Positions 14,597 to 24,220 of a stretch of DNA of 64,000 nucleotides are shown here, piece by piece. The DNA comes from Sulfolobus sp. E5-1-F (lineage in GTDB: Archaea > Thermoproteota > Thermoprotei_A > Sulfolobales > Sulfolobaceae): the NCBI RefSeq assembly GCF_009601705.1, contig NZ_CP045687.1, positions 1,834,001-1,898,000 on the forward strand, written 5' to 3'. Numbering within the stretch: position 1 is the stretch's first letter; every line of letters begins with the position of its first letter. Under the pieces are notes generated by a model. That model made no database searches. It saw nothing but the letters and a program-made list of their open reading frames with translations, and was not told where the DNA came from. The position numbers were made by a program, and so were the translations under genes.

Positions 14597-15060
14597 CGAG
14601 AAAATATGGAATAGCTGATACTACATTTTCTAGAGTTGATATGGGAAGTATAGCATATAAAGTGATAAGAAGTGAAGATAGTGAAGCAGAGATCATTAGG
14701 TACACTGTACCGGGTATTAAAGATTTACCAGTGGCTTCAAAGAGATTAATAGATGAAGGTTGTGATGGTGTAATAACCCTAGGCTGGGTTGGTAAAACTA
14801 TGTTAGATAAGTATAGCTACTTGGCTACAAGCATAGGCTTAATAATGGTTCAAATTCTTACTTCTAAACACGTAATCGACGTAACAGTACATGAAGATGA
14901 AGCAGATGATGAAGAAAGGCTAAAGGAAATAGCAGTCGATAGGGCTACTAAACACGCTAAAAATTTAGTTAAGCTAGTAAAGGAAGGTAAAAACGCATTA
15001 ACTAAATACGCAGGGAAAGGGTTGAGGCAGGGGTATAGCGATGCAGGAGAAATCGATTAA
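14593..15060 (+). CDS. ribC: Riboflavin synthase, archaeal type
   Basis: Dismutates two 6,7-dimethyl-8-ribityllumazine molecules into riboflavin and a pyrimidine. The 155-residue archaeal enzyme is unrelated to bacterial RibE and is a paralogue of lumazine synthase, as shown by [10 protein letters not shown] at the N-terminus and [13 protein letters not shown] at the end. The start overlaps the ribB stop by 4 nt and its end overlaps ribH by 20 nt, so all are translationally coupled. Confidence 0.93.
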   Translation: MTRKYGIADTTFSRVDMGSIAYKVIRSEDSEAEIIRYTVPGIKDLPVASKRLIDEGCDGVITLGWVGKTMLDKYSYLATSIGLIMVQILTSKHVIDVTVHEDEADDEERLKEIAVDRATKHAKNLVKLVKEGKNALTKYAGKGLRQGYSDAGEID

Positions 15061-15505
15061 ATTAGGAATAGTAGTAGCCGAGTTTAACTACGATATAACA
15101 CAATTGATGTTACAAAAAGCATTATCACATGCCAAATTCTTAAATGCGGAAGTGAAAGTGGTTGTAAAAGTACCTGGAACATTCGACATGCCTCTTGCAA
15201 TTAAAAAACTTCTTGAGAAAGATTTCATAGACGCCGTAGTGACTTTAGGAGCAGTAATAAAGGGAGAAACTAAACATGATGAAATAGTTGCAAGCCAAAC
15301 TGCAAGGAAAATAGTTGATCTCTCTACAGAATTTAATAAGCCTGTAACACTAGGAATAATTGGTCATGGAGCGACTCATGAACAAGCTGTTGAAAGAATT
15401 GAAGAATATGCCACCAGGGCAGTAGAAGCTGCAATAAAGTTGGTTCAAAGGACGAGAAAAATAGACGAGTTGAAAGAGGTTAAGGAGATGGTGGTTATAG
15501 AGTGA
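15041..15505 (+). CDS. ribH: 6,7-dimethyl-8-ribityllumazine synthase
   Basis: Condenses the pyrimidine diamine with dihydroxybutanone phosphate. The 154-residue protein shows the family motifs: AEFNYDIT near the N-terminus, PGTFDMPLA, the substrate loop [14 protein letters not shown] with the catalytic His, and GHGATHEQA. It overlaps ribC by 20 nt and the next gene by 4 nt. Confidence 0.95.
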   Translation: MQEKSIKLGIVVAEFNYDITQLMLQKALSHAKFLNAEVKVVVKVPGTFDMPLAIKKLLEKDFIDAVVTLGAVIKGETKHDEIVASQTARKIVDLSTEFNKPVTLGIIGHGATHEQAVERIEEYATRAVEAAIKLVQRTRKIDELKEVKEMVVIE

Positions 15506-16194
15506 AGGTATTAGCGATAAAGCTTGTAGGTTATAGGGAGTGGACTGAGAGATTAGGATATGATAGGGAATGGTTAATTCAAAAAATTCAGAATAAATTT
15601 ATGATGAAAATTCATGAAATAGCATCACAATATAACACATTTCCACTTCAACTTAGGTTTGATAATTTTTTAATGATAGTCGATGGGATAACTAATACTC
15701 AACTCGTATATATGATAAACGATATGCGAGAAAACCTTCCAGTAGGAATAAAGACTTGCTTAGGTTATGGTAAAACTCCGTTAGAGGCGCAATGGAATGC
15801 ATCAGCTTGCTTAAATAGTCAAGACGACGAAATTAAGGAATATGTAGACGAAAAAATAGCCGCATTGCATTTCGATATAAACTTCAATACGGAATCATTA
15901 AAATATACGTCCGTATACGATTCATTTTTGGAAATAACTAATACATATGTAGACTTATCAAGATTTCTATACAAGATAGGCGGAATACTGCAATATCTAG
16001 GCGGAGATAATTATTTAGGCTTTGTATCCACTCATAGCGTCAGTAATGTAATTGAGGAATTTAGTGATAATAATAAAATAAAGGTAGGAATAGGGATAGG
16101 ACAAAATGCAAGGACAGCAATAAAATTAGCTACTACTTCTCTAGAGAAAATAAGGAACAACAGGGAAAAGACTTGGCATATGGAGATAGAATAA
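15502..16194 (+). CDS. arfA: GTP cyclohydrolase III (archaeal riboflavin pathway)
   Basis: Catalyses the first archaeal flavin step, opening GTP to a formylamino-pyrimidine monophosphate (FAPy) without losing the formyl group. The 230-residue protein matches the family, whose fold is related to GGDEF cyclases, with [17 protein letters not shown] at the N-terminus and two palm-like repeats, each having a GIGIG/GYG-type turn ([12 protein letters not shown] and [11 protein letters not shown]). It starts at a GTG overlapping the ribH stop. Confidence 0.88.
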   Translation: MKVLAIKLVGYREWTERLGYDREWLIQKIQNKFMMKIHEIASQYNTFPLQLRFDNFLMIVDGITNTQLVYMINDMRENLPVGIKTCLGYGKTPLEAQWNASACLNSQDDEIKEYVDEKIAALHFDINFNTESLKYTSVYDSFLEITNTYVDLSRFLYKIGGILQYLGGDNYLGFVSTHSVSNVIEEFSDNNKIKVGIGIGQNARTAIKLATTSLEKIRNNREKTWHMEIE

Positions 16195-17312
16195 TATTAA
16201 ACGTAAGATTAGCTCTAGTAGGAGAGGAGCTGGAGATAAAAGAGAACGTTAATTTAGAGATAGAAGAAGGTATAATAACTCATATAGGGAATGGCTTCTC
16301 GACAGAAGGTATAACATTTAAAAACGGAATTTTAATTCCTGGACTGGTTAATGCTCATGTTCATTCTGCCGACTTCATATGCCAAGAAATGGGATATAAA
16401 ATGCCAATAAGTGAAGTTGTTGGAGATCCATATAGCATTAAATATGAGTGTTTAGGTAAAAATACGAAAGAATTAATAATGAACTCGATAGAGAGATTCA
16501 TCATGAGAGGAAGAGAACTAGGTTCAAATGTAATGATTGACTTTAGAGAGCAAGGATTAGAGGGAAGCTTAATTTCAAGTATTGTTAAAAATAAAATGGC
16601 TGTTAATGGAGTAAAATATTACTTTCTAGGAAGGCTTGAAGAAGATGAATTTAAGAACAGTTATAATTTAAATGGTTTGTATCAAATAGCTGACGGTTAT
16701 GGGTTATCTAGCTCTTCTAGTACATTTAAAATTGAGTTAGTAAGAGATACATTTAAGGATAAAATTAGGGCAGTCCACATATCTGAAACTATAAAGCATT
16801 GGTTAAGAGATGATTTAGAATACGTAATGAAGAAATATGAGCCAAATCTGATAATACACGGGACGCATCTAAGTGAAGAGGAAATTAATGTTATAAGAGA
16901 TCGGAAGGCATCACTAGTTTATTGTCCAAGGAGCAACCTCTGGTTCTCTGTAGGAATACCAAAAGTGATAAACGGGCTAAAAAGTGGAGTTAACATAATG
17001 ATTGGAACCGACAATGGTGGAGTATTAGATCCAGATATGTGGAAAGAAATGGAAACCTTACTCCTAATTTCCAGAATTCAGGATCCGCTTTCCGACTACT
17101 CTTTAGAAATATTAAAGGCCAGTACTATTAACGCTTTCAGATTTTTAGGGATTAAAGGATGGATAGAAGAGGGAAACCCCATTGAAGCTGGTTTATTAAT
17201 TCTTGAGGGAGAGAATTCTGGTATATTAAGCTCAAATAATAAATATATGGGAATTATAAAAAGAGGCAATAAAATAATTTATAACCTTGGAGCTATCCAA
17301 AAGATAATATGA
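16173..17312 (+). CDS. Amidohydrolase/deaminase of the chlorohydrolase-cytosine deaminase type, in the riboflavin operon
   Basis: A 379-residue metal-dependent hydrolase of the amidohydrolase superfamily. The metal site is complete: NAHVHSADF (HxH), a His in VHISET, a His in IHGTHLSEEE and the Asp in GTDNGG. Members deaminate or hydrolyse heterocycles such as cytosine, guanine or triazines. It starts at a TTG inside the end of the GTP cyclohydrolase III gene (22-nt overlap), so it is the fifth coupled gene of the flavin operon. The place suggests a role in archaeal flavin synthesis, either deformylation of FAPy or the deamination step; this is inference. It ends with a 34-nt overlap with the convergent PCNA1 gene. 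Confidence 0.82.
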   Translation: MAYGDRIILNVRLALVGEELEIKENVNLEIEEGIITHIGNGFSTEGITFKNGILIPGLVNAHVHSADFICQEMGYKMPISEVVGDPYSIKYECLGKNTKELIMNSIERFIMRGRELGSNVMIDFREQGLEGSLISSIVKNKMAVNGVKYYFLGRLEEDEFKNSYNLNGLYQIADGYGLSSSSSTFKIELVRDTFKDKIRAVHISETIKHWLRDDLEYVMKKYEPNLIIHGTHLSEEEINVIRDRKASLVYCPRSNLWFSVGIPKVINGLKSGVNIMIGTDNGGVLDPDMWKEMETLLLISRIQDPLSDYSLEILKASTINAFRFLGIKGWIEEGNPIEAGLLILEGENSGILSSNNKYMGIIKRGNKIIYNLGAIQKII

Positions 17313-18028
17313 CCTCCACTTACTGCTTCTACATCAATTTTCATAGGAAGATTCTCACCAAAGCTCACCATTGTTGGCACTGAAAAACCTCTTATACCTG
17401 TTATAGCATCTTTAAACATTTCAGCGCTATAAGAAGATGAAGCTGAGGCGTCTATAGAGAGTTCTTTTAAAGGTTTATCTTTCATAAGGAATGCAACGTA
17501 CTTTTTACCTTCCTCACCAGCTTCTATCTTTATCCTATCCTCTTCTGTTGAAATCCTCATCTCTTCTCCGACTAAAGATACATCTGCTGCTATCACATTA
17601 AGTACGCTCTCATCTGTAGTGAAATTCACGGTCAAATTAACTTTTGGTTCCGTTAATTGTTCAACTTGACCCTTTTCCGCTTTAAGATAAATGGTGCTTT
17701 TCGTACCACTTTTCTCATCTCTTATTATAATCTTTAATCCACTATCTGTCTCACTTAACTCAATCGTGGCTTTCTTAGACTTAGCTTTTGAAAGAATCCT
17801 CTTTACTGAAGAAACGTCTAGTTTAACTGAAGTGGGACTATCAATACTATATTCACTCAAAACGTCTTTGGGTATTCTCATAATTGCCATTAATACTTTA
17901 TCTTCAGTTAAGTGTCTCGAAAATATTCCATCTTCCGTAAAGTTTAGAACAATAGAGTCAGTAACTTTAGTAATAGAATTAATAAACGAGAAAAAGTCCT
18001 TCGCATTAGGGTAAATAACCTTAAACAT
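17279..18028 (-). CDS. pcn1: DNA polymerase sliding clamp subunit PCNA1
   Basis: A second sliding-clamp subunit, clearly different from the PCNA at 10928-11665. The 249 residues open with MFKVIYPNAKDFF, and the C-terminal strand ends WIAPRL. By recollection it corresponds to S. solfataricus PCNA1, which pairs with PCNA2 and then PCNA3 in the heterotrimer. It follows rpo13 by only 4 nt and the HerA-like ATPase gene before that, so a replication clamp, a transcription subunit and an ATPase share an operon. Confidence 0.94.
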   Translation of the reverse strand: MFKVIYPNAKDFFSFINSITKVTDSIVLNFTEDGIFSRHLTEDKVLMAIMRIPKDVLSEYSIDSPTSVKLDVSSVKRILSKAKSKKATIELSETDSGLKIIIRDEKSGTKSTIYLKAEKGQVEQLTEPKVNLTVNFTTDESVLNVIAADVSLVGEEMRISTEEDRIKIEAGEEGKKYVAFLMKDKPLKELSIDASASSSYSAEMFKDAITGIRGFSVPTMVSFGENLPMKIDVEAVSGGHIIFWIAPRL

Positions 18029-18032
18029 AACT

Positions 18033-18344
18033 TTAACCCTCTACACTCTTTTCTTTTTTCTTGGTCTTTTTAACCTTTTTACTAACCGCCCTTTTAGTCT
18101 TTCTTCTAGAATCTCTCTTCTCGTATTCCTTATAATTGTCCTCAAATAACTTCTTAGCTTCCTCTATAGAGATCTTGCCATTTAATAAACTATCCCAGAT
18201 TTCAGTATTTTTCATTAGTAACTCTATATCTTGTATTGAAAGCTTTGGAAGCTCCTCCTCTAATGCCTCTTCAACCTCTTTCTCCTCACTAACCTCTTCA
18301 TCATTAGTCCCTTCCTTTTCCTCTGATGACATACCAGATACCAT
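18033..18344 (-). CDS. rpo13: RNA polymerase subunit Rpo13
   Basis: The crenarchaeal-specific small subunit that sits in the downstream DNA channel of RNA polymerase. The 103 residues have the expected build: an acidic N-terminal third rich in Glu/Ser, a helix-turn-helix core around LSIQDIELLMKNTEIWD (about residues 35-51), and a lysine-rich C-terminal tail that binds DNA. Its ATG directly follows the stop of the HerA-like ATPase gene, and PCNA1 follows 4 nt later. Confidence 0.93.
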   Translation of the reverse strand: MVSGMSSEEKEGTNDEEVSEEKEVEEALEEELPKLSIQDIELLMKNTEIWDSLLNGKISIEEAKKLFEDNYKEYEKRDSRRKTKRAVSKKVKKTKKKEKSVEG

Positions 18345-20063
18345 TTATTTTAAAGAATTAAGCTTTACTAAAAGTATATCTCTACTATCTCCGCTTATAG
18401 TAACTACGTGACCCCTTTCTAAAGATCGAATTGCTTGATAAATAGCCTCGTATTTATCTCTATCACTCCCTCCCAATGCCCTACTTAAGTAGTCTAACTC
18501 TTTCGGCTCAACAACATTAAATATAAAGATATAACTTGAATTTTGGAAAATATTCTCTATATTTTCCGTTATCTGAGATATCAAAATCATCCCCACTCCA
18601 AACTTTCTAACCTCAGCGAATAACCTCTCAACAATTTCCAACCCAGTCTCTTTACTTAGTATAAAGGGAGCCTCATCTATTACTAAAAATTTCCATAAAT
18701 GAGAAATTCCCCGTCTATATAGATAATTTCTAAAATCTCTAAGTATGGTCTCAATCAAAATGTATTTTAGTTCATCCGTGGCAACTTTAGAAAAATCCAG
18801 AATTATATTACTCTCAAAGATCTTTTTCATATCTAAACTATTCCCACTTAAAATTTGATTAGACAAAAATTGTATATAAGGTTCTATCGAAGATAGTCTA
18901 GAAAGATCTTGCGAATTTTCAACTAGTTTCTTTCTCTTTTCTATCATCAATAACACATCCCTAAAAGTGGGTGGTGTTAAATCCCAACTACTCTCATCGT
19001 TCTCATCAATCCCCTTCTCAGCATAGGTATCCATTATGATATTAAAAATATCTATAGTTTGCAAATTGCCAAGCTTAAAAATAGACCTTAGCATGTAAGC
19101 AACTTCCAATGCCCTTTGTCTAGGGGATGCACCATTTAAGGAAAGTGGATTTAACGAATTCTTAGAGATATCAATCCTTTCTGCATTTTCAACCTCATAC
19201 TCGCCATGTAGATCAAATACTAAATAACTAATATCTGAAAACTTCTCAATAATACTTTTAGCCAAGGTAGACTTTCCAGACCCACTCGTACCCAATATTA
19301 CTATGTTATAATTCTTTGATTCGTCAAAATTTAAATGAAATTTCAAATTAGAAAGTTTTCTCCAACCATACTTAGTATTAGATATCCTATTAACTAAAGA
19401 AGGAGCCAATACTCCCTCAATATGACCTAACTCTATCCCCTTCTCCTTTACAGAATAAGTGGCTAATTGCGTAAATAGAAAAGGAAATGAGAACCATGAT
19501 AAGGTAATTAAAGGGAAAACTAGATCATTTGAAACAAAAAGTGTCAGGATGAATGATGCTATACTCCCAATGAGCAGAAAAGGACTGGACAAAACTTCAT
19601 AGAAAACTAAAAAGGATACTACAACAAACAACCCACCATAAATAATCTTATTTTTACTAATATTCACCTTTAGACGGGAAATATTTAACAAAATCTCGTC
19701 CGGAAAATTTCTTCTAGAAATTCCCAATATAATTCCAATAATAATAGTAGCAATCGCATAATATCCTAACAGATTTAAGAATGTAGATAAAACAAGACTA
19801 GAGTTTACATTATTTGAAATAACTAGCGCATAAGCTATTGCTGTTACATAATAAAGGAATGAAACTATTATGGATGAGAACATTAAAGTAATAACTACTG
19901 AGAACATTACCATTAATATAGGAACAACCAGCAATAATATAGACAAATTATTTACTAATTGGGTTAGATTACTTCCTAATGTTAAATAATTCATTAAACG
20001 ATCAATTAGGTAAGCTATGATAAGCATTAATACATTAGCCACGATATGTCTCTTCTCATACAT
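18345..20063 (-). CDS. Membrane-anchored HerA/VirB4-like ATPase
   Basis: A 572-residue protein with an N-terminal block of about six hydrophobic segments (residues 1 to about 210), followed by a HerA/FtsK-superfamily ATPase. Walker A is GTSGSGKST near residue 262, with FDLHGEYE shortly after. Walker B is FLVIDEAPF, and ISQ with an arginine-rich end resembles HerA/TraC/VirB4 motors. Membrane attachment argues for moving DNA or protein across the membrane rather than DNA end resection. The Sulfolobales DNA importer CedB has this general design, but identity with it cannot be settled from sequence alone. No nurA or mre11/rad50 neighbour is present. It heads an operon with rpo13 and pcn1 and is divergent from the Lhr-type helicase. 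Confidence 0.75.
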   Translation of the reverse strand: MYEKRHIVANVLMLIIAYLIDRLMNYLTLGSNLTQLVNNLSILLLVVPILMVMFSVVITLMFSSIIVSFLYYVTAIAYALVISNNVNSSLVLSTFLNLLGYYAIATIIIGIILGISRRNFPDEILLNISRLKVNISKNKIIYGGLFVVVSFLVFYEVLSSPFLLIGSIASFILTLFVSNDLVFPLITLSWFSFPFLFTQLATYSVKEKGIELGHIEGVLAPSLVNRISNTKYGWRKLSNLKFHLNFDESKNYNIVILGTSGSGKSTLAKSIIEKFSDISYLVFDLHGEYEVENAERIDISKNSLNPLSLNGASPRQRALEVAYMLRSIFKLGNLQTIDIFNIIMDTYAEKGIDENDESSWDLTPPTFRDVLLMIEKRKKLVENSQDLSRLSSIEPYIQFLSNQILSGNSLDMKKIFESNIILDFSKVATDELKYILIETILRDFRNYLYRRGISHLWKFLVIDEAPFILSKETGLEIVERLFAEVRKFGVGMILISQITENIENIFQNSSYIFIFNVVEPKELDYLSRALGGSDRDKYEAIYQAIRSLERGHVVTISGDSRDILLVKLNSLK

Positions 20064-20102
20064 TTATATATTACCCTTTAGTATTACATTATTGCCAAAG
20101 TA

Positions 20103-22841
20103 ATGATAAATGTAACCAATGAATTCTTGGTAAGACTGAAGAGACTTGGTTATGAAGACTTAACACCAATCCAGAAAATAGCAATACCGAAAATACTCTC
20201 CGGAAAGAACGTTTTGATCATTGCACCAACGGGATATGGAAAAACCGAGGCTGCAATATTACCAATATTTTATACGATTTTCAAGGATAAACCAGAAAAA
20301 ATCTCAACACTCTACATAACTCCCTTAAGAGCACTAAATAGGGACCTTGAGTCAAGGTTAAAAAGAATAGGAGACGCATTTGGTATCAGCGTAAGCGTTA
20401 GACACGGAGATTCTTCAACAAAAGAAAAGAAGGAAATTTTAGATAATCCACCTGACGTATTGATAGTCACACCAGAAACACTACTATACTTAGTGCTAAA
20501 CGATAGTTTTAGGAAATACTTTGGAAATCTAAAATGGATAATAATAGATGAATTACAAGAAATGTTAGATGAGAAAAGAGGAATTGAACTATCCGTTCTA
20601 CTCCAAAGAATCAAAAAGATAACAAAAAACAGAATTCAATTAATAGGAATTTCTGCAACCATAGGAGATATCGAGATGGCGAAAAAGTATTTAGATAGGG
20701 AAGGAGAGGTAGAAGTGGCAAGTATTAACGCTATAAAGGATATAAAAGTAGATTTAATCCTTCCTAAGATCGAAAAGAAAGACGCTGATTTAGCAGTAAA
20801 GTTAGGTTTAAGGCCAGATACAATTGCTAGGCTTGAGAAACTTAACGAGATTATAAAAAATAATAAGCCAATTATAATATTTACAAATACTAGGGAAACT
20901 AGTGAATTCATAGCCAACCAACTCACAAGCAACTACTCCTTGAAAATAAGTTCTCATCACGGTTCGTTATCAAGAGAAATTAGGATAAAAACAGAAAACG
21001 ACTTTAAGAGCGGAAATATAGACGCTATAGTTGCAACTTCCAGTTTAGAGCTAGGAATTGACATTGGGAGAATTAATCTAGTAGTCCAATACATGTCACC
21101 GAGACAAGTAATTAGATTAATTCAGAGGGTAGGAAGAAGTGGACATAAAATAGGTAGAACGTCCATAGGTTACGTTATACCTTCTGAGGATATTTTCGAT
21201 ATTTTAGAATGCAAAGCAATAATAGAAGCATTATATTCCGGTTATTTGGAAAAACCACTATTTGAGGAAAATCCGCTTGACGTTGCAGCACACGAAATAG
21301 CAGGAATAGTTTTAGAGGGCTATAGAAATCCTAACGAAATCTTGGAAATTCTACGTAATTCATTTTATTTTAGGAATTTCACTCACGAAATGTTCCAAAG
21401 TATCATAGATCTCCTAGAGAGCGCAAAAATAGTTAAGAGAAAAGAAGATGGAAGCCTAGTACCGGGTAGAAGAATTTGGAAATATTATTACACTACTAAT
21501 ATGATACCAGATTCCATTAGAAGTTATATTGTAATCGATCACGCTACTAACATTAAAATAGGTACTTTAGACGAAGATTTTGTAGCCTCATTAGATGAGG
21601 AAAGTGTATTCGTTTTAGGAAGTAGACTATGGAAAGTCGTATCTATAGAAAACGATAAGATATTCGTAGAAAGAGCGGAACTAAAAAACGGAATATTGCC
21701 AAGTTGGTTTGGAGAATCAATTCCAGTTGAGAAAGAAATAGCAAGGAAAGTTTACGAATATATTTACATGATAGAAAAGGGAAAAATGGAAGCTGAGGAT
21801 GATAGCATAACTAACGTAGTAAGGGAATTCAAAGATAGAGGATACCCGGAACTAAGACCAGATTTAATCTTAGTTGAAATAGTAAAGAACAACCTAATTA
21901 TAATTCATTCACCATTTGGTTCGAGAGGGAATAACACACTTGGTGCTATAATTTCAGTTATGCTAGATGTGGAAAAACAGACCAAGACGTCTTACAGGGC
22001 AGATCCTTATCATATCGCTATATCTTCCGTACTACCAATAACTCGCGATGATATAGAAAAAATCGTCACTATGCTAAATTCCATGCCTATAGATAAAACA
22101 GTTGAAATCCTAAAGAGAGGAATAAGGGGAAGTCCACAATTTAAGTGGAAATTAATAGTAGAGATAAAGAGGTTTGGAATGATAGATTCAGAAAAGGAAA
22201 TAACGCTCACCTCATCTATTATAAAAGCTTATGGAGATACATTAGTTGGAGAAGAAGCAACAAATGAATTATTAGTTAAAAATTACGATATCGAAATAAT
22301 AAAGGAACTAAAGAATTACAACTGGAAAATAGTTGAGGTTTACGAAGCATCTCCATTAGCTGAGCAATTTCTCGATAAAATCCTTAATTACACTTCATTT
22401 GACAAAGAGGAAAAACCACTAATGATAGAGATCTTCAAAAAGAGACTAGAAAACAAGGAGTTAAAATTAATCTGTCTCTCATGTGGATGGAATTCGAGTT
22501 ATTCTATAGTTAACTCACCCAGCAAATGCCCAAAATGCTCCTCAATCTTCTTAACTGCCACTAACCCTAATGATAATGATTCCATAAAGATAGTGAGAAA
22601 GGCAATAAAAGGGGAGAAGCTAACCAGTAAGGAAAAAAGGCAATTAGAAGACCTAAAGAAAATTGCCTCCTTCTTCCCAGATTACGGTAAATATACACTA
22701 ATAGCATTAGCAACTAATGGTGTAGGACCAAGTAATTTAGGAAAAGTATTAAGTAAATTAAGTGAGGGGGAGAATGAATTTTACATGGCCTTAATAGATG
22801 AAGAAAAAAGGTTCATAAGAACAAGAAAATACTGGCACTAA
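20103..22841 (+). CDS. Lhr-type superfamily 2 helicase with C-terminal zinc ribbon
   Basis: A 912-residue ATP-dependent helicase of the archaeal Lhr group, which unwinds DNA or RNA-DNA hybrids. Motifs in order: Q-like LTPIQ near the N-terminus, Walker [23 protein letters not shown], motif [17 protein letters not shown], the [12 protein letters not shown] block, and motif [10 protein letters not shown]. The long C-terminal half carries the winged-helix and beta regions typical of Lhr. A four-cysteine zinc ribbon (CLSCG...CPKCS) lies near residue 790. Motif II reads DELQ rather than the usual DExH. It is divergent from the HerA-like gene with 39 bp between starts. Confidence 0.87.
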   Translation: MINVTNEFLVRLKRLGYEDLTPIQKIAIPKILSGKNVLIIAPTGYGKTEAAILPIFYTIFKDKPEKISTLYITPLRALNRDLESRLKRIGDAFGISVSVRHGDSSTKEKKEILDNPPDVLIVTPETLLYLVLNDSFRKYFGNLKWIIIDELQEMLDEKRGIELSVLLQRIKKITKNRIQLIGISATIGDIEMAKKYLDREGEVEVASINAIKDIKVDLILPKIEKKDADLAVKLGLRPDTIARLEKLNEIIKNNKPIIIFTNTRETSEFIANQLTSNYSLKISSHHGSLSREIRIKTENDFKSGNIDAIVATSSLELGIDIGRINLVVQYMSPRQVIRLIQRVGRSGHKIGRTSIGYVIPSEDIFDILECKAIIEALYSGYLEKPLFEENPLDVAAHEIAGIVLEGYRNPNEILEILRNSFYFRNFTHEMFQSIIDLLESAKIVKRKEDGSLVPGRRIWKYYYTTNMIPDSIRSYIVIDHATNIKIGTLDEDFVASLDEESVFVLGSRLWKVVSIENDKIFVERAELKNGILPSWFGESIPVEKEIARKVYEYIYMIEKGKMEAEDDSITNVVREFKDRGYPELRPDLILVEIVKNNLIIIHSPFGSRGNNTLGAIISVMLDVEKQTKTSYRADPYHIAISSVLPITRDDIEKIVTMLNSMPIDKTVEILKRGIRGSPQFKWKLIVEIKRFGMIDSEKEITLTSSIIKAYGDTLVGEEATNELLVKNYDIEIIKELKNYNWKIVEVYEASPLAEQFLDKILNYTSFDKEEKPLMIEIFKKRLENKELKLICLSCGWNSSYSIVNSPSKCPKCSSIFLTATNPNDNDSIKIVRKAIKGEKLTSKEKRQLEDLKKIASFFPDYGKYTLIALATNGVGPSNLGKVLSKLSEGENEFYMALIDEEKRFIRTRKYWH

Positions 22842-22881
22842 TCTTAAATTTAAGCCTCTTAAAAGTTTTTGTGAGATTAAA

Positions 22882-23172
22882 ATGCCCGCAATCGAAGTTG
22901 GAAGAATTTGTGTAAAAATAAAAGGAAGAGAAGTTGGGAGCAAATGCGTAATTGTTGATATAATAGACGACAACTTCGTATTAGTAACTGGACCTAAAGA
23001 TATTAGTGGTGTTAAAAGAAGAAGACTCAACATTCTACACTTAGAACCAACTGATAAGAAAATCGATATACAGAAAGGAGCTTCAGATGAGGAAGTAAAG
23101 AAGAAATTAGAGGAAGCTGGTTTAACAGAGTACATGAAAGAGAAGATAAAGATTAAAATACCAACATTGTGA
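22882..23172 (+). CDS. rpl14e: 50S ribosomal protein L14e (eL14)
   Basis: A 96-residue KOW-fold ribosomal protein. The opening [19 protein letters not shown] and the [10 protein letters not shown] strand are diagnostic. An AT-rich tcttaaaagt box lies about 25 bp before the ATG. It is followed after 5 nt by cbf5, a pairing seen across Archaea. Confidence 0.95.
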   Translation: MPAIEVGRICVKIKGREVGSKCVIVDIIDDNFVLVTGPKDISGVKRRRLNILHLEPTDKKIDIQKGASDEEVKKKLEEAGLTEYMKEKIKIKIPTL

Positions 23173-23177
23173 TTTAG

Positions 23178-24220
23178 ATGATCCTAAATGATTTTATTTA
23201 CAAAATAGATAATTTTTGTGGATATAAAAATGAATGGAAGATAAGAAAAGATAGTGAGACATCAGATAAATACGGATATTATCCAGAAAAAAGACCAATA
23301 GAAATATATATAAAAAACTCAATAATAAACCTTGATAAACCCCCTGGACCAACAAGTCATGAAGTAGCGTATTGGGTTAAAAAAATACTAAACGTTAGTA
23401 AAGCTGGACATGGTGGGACCCTAGAGCCCATTTCTCTGGGCGGGGTAATCCCAAGGTTACCGGCGTATTACCAATAGGAATAGAGAGCGCAACTAAAATA
23501 ATGAATTACATAAGTAAAGGAGGAAAAGAGTATGTATGCGTAATGCAAGTCCATTGCGAATATGATAAAGAAGAACTGACAAAGATAATAACATCGTTCA
23601 AAGGACAGATATACCAAAGACCACCAGTCAGATCATCAGTCAAGAGGAGACTAAGAGTTAGAAGTATATATGATATAGAAATCCTCGATATGGACAAGAA
23701 ATTAGTACTATTCAGAGTAAGCTGTGATTCTGGAACTTATATGAGAAAATTATGCCATGACATAGGGATAATTTACGGTTGTGGAGCACACATGAGAGAA
23801 TTAAGAAGAACTAGATCTGGAATTTTCACAGAATCTACAAATTTAGTAAAACTACATGACCTTTCTGAAGCAATATACTTATACAAAAATTGCAAAGACG
23901 AAACAGAACTAAGAAAAGTACTTATGCCAATGGAATTCGCTACTTGTGAAATGCCCAAACTTATAATAGAGGACTCTGCAGTAAATGCATTAGCTTACGG
24001 TGCACAACTAGCTGTACCTGGAGTAGTAGCTTATCAGAACTTCAAAAAGAACGATACAGTTGCAGTATTAACTCTTAAAGGAGAATTAGTAGCAACCGGT
24101 ACCGCATTAATGGACAGCAAAGAGTTAGAAAACGCAAAAAAGGGAATAGTAGTCAACTTAAGTAGAGTTTTTATGCAAAGAGATGTATATCCTAAAGCAT
24201 GGAAAAAACATGAGTCATGA
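23178..24220 (+). CDS. cbf5: Cbf5/dyskerin pseudouridine synthase, two exons
   Basis: Catalytic subunit of H/ACA RNPs and tRNA U55 pseudouridine synthase. The gene is read as join(23178..23424, 23448..24220), giving 339 residues with TruB and PUA domains. Exon 1 ends in KAGHGGTL; the conserved catalytic Asp of the GTLDP motif exists only after splicing, because codon GAT is built from both exons. Exon 2 goes on with PKVTGVLPIGI, then PPVRSSVKR, CDSGTYMRKLCHD, and a PUA domain near the end. Unspliced, the first frame stops at 23477. Introns at this site in Sulfolobus cbf5 are established (Watanabe et al. 2002). The end overlaps the methyltransferase gene. Confidence 0.95.
23425..23447 (+). other. 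23-nt pre-mRNA intron with bulge-helix-bulge motif
   Basis: Flanks fold into a canonical archaeal splicing motif. The outer helix pairs 23415-23418 (GGGA) with 23449-23452 (TCCC). The 4-bp central helix pairs 23419-23422 (CCCT) with 23442-23445 (GGGG, one T-G wobble). The 3-nt bulges are AGA (23423-23425) and TAA (23446-23448). An inner helix pairs GCCCA (23426-23430) with TGGGC (23437-23441). Cutting after the second base of each bulge removes 23 nt and creates codon GAT. The +2 frame change between exons equals 23 modulo 3. Confidence 0.93.
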
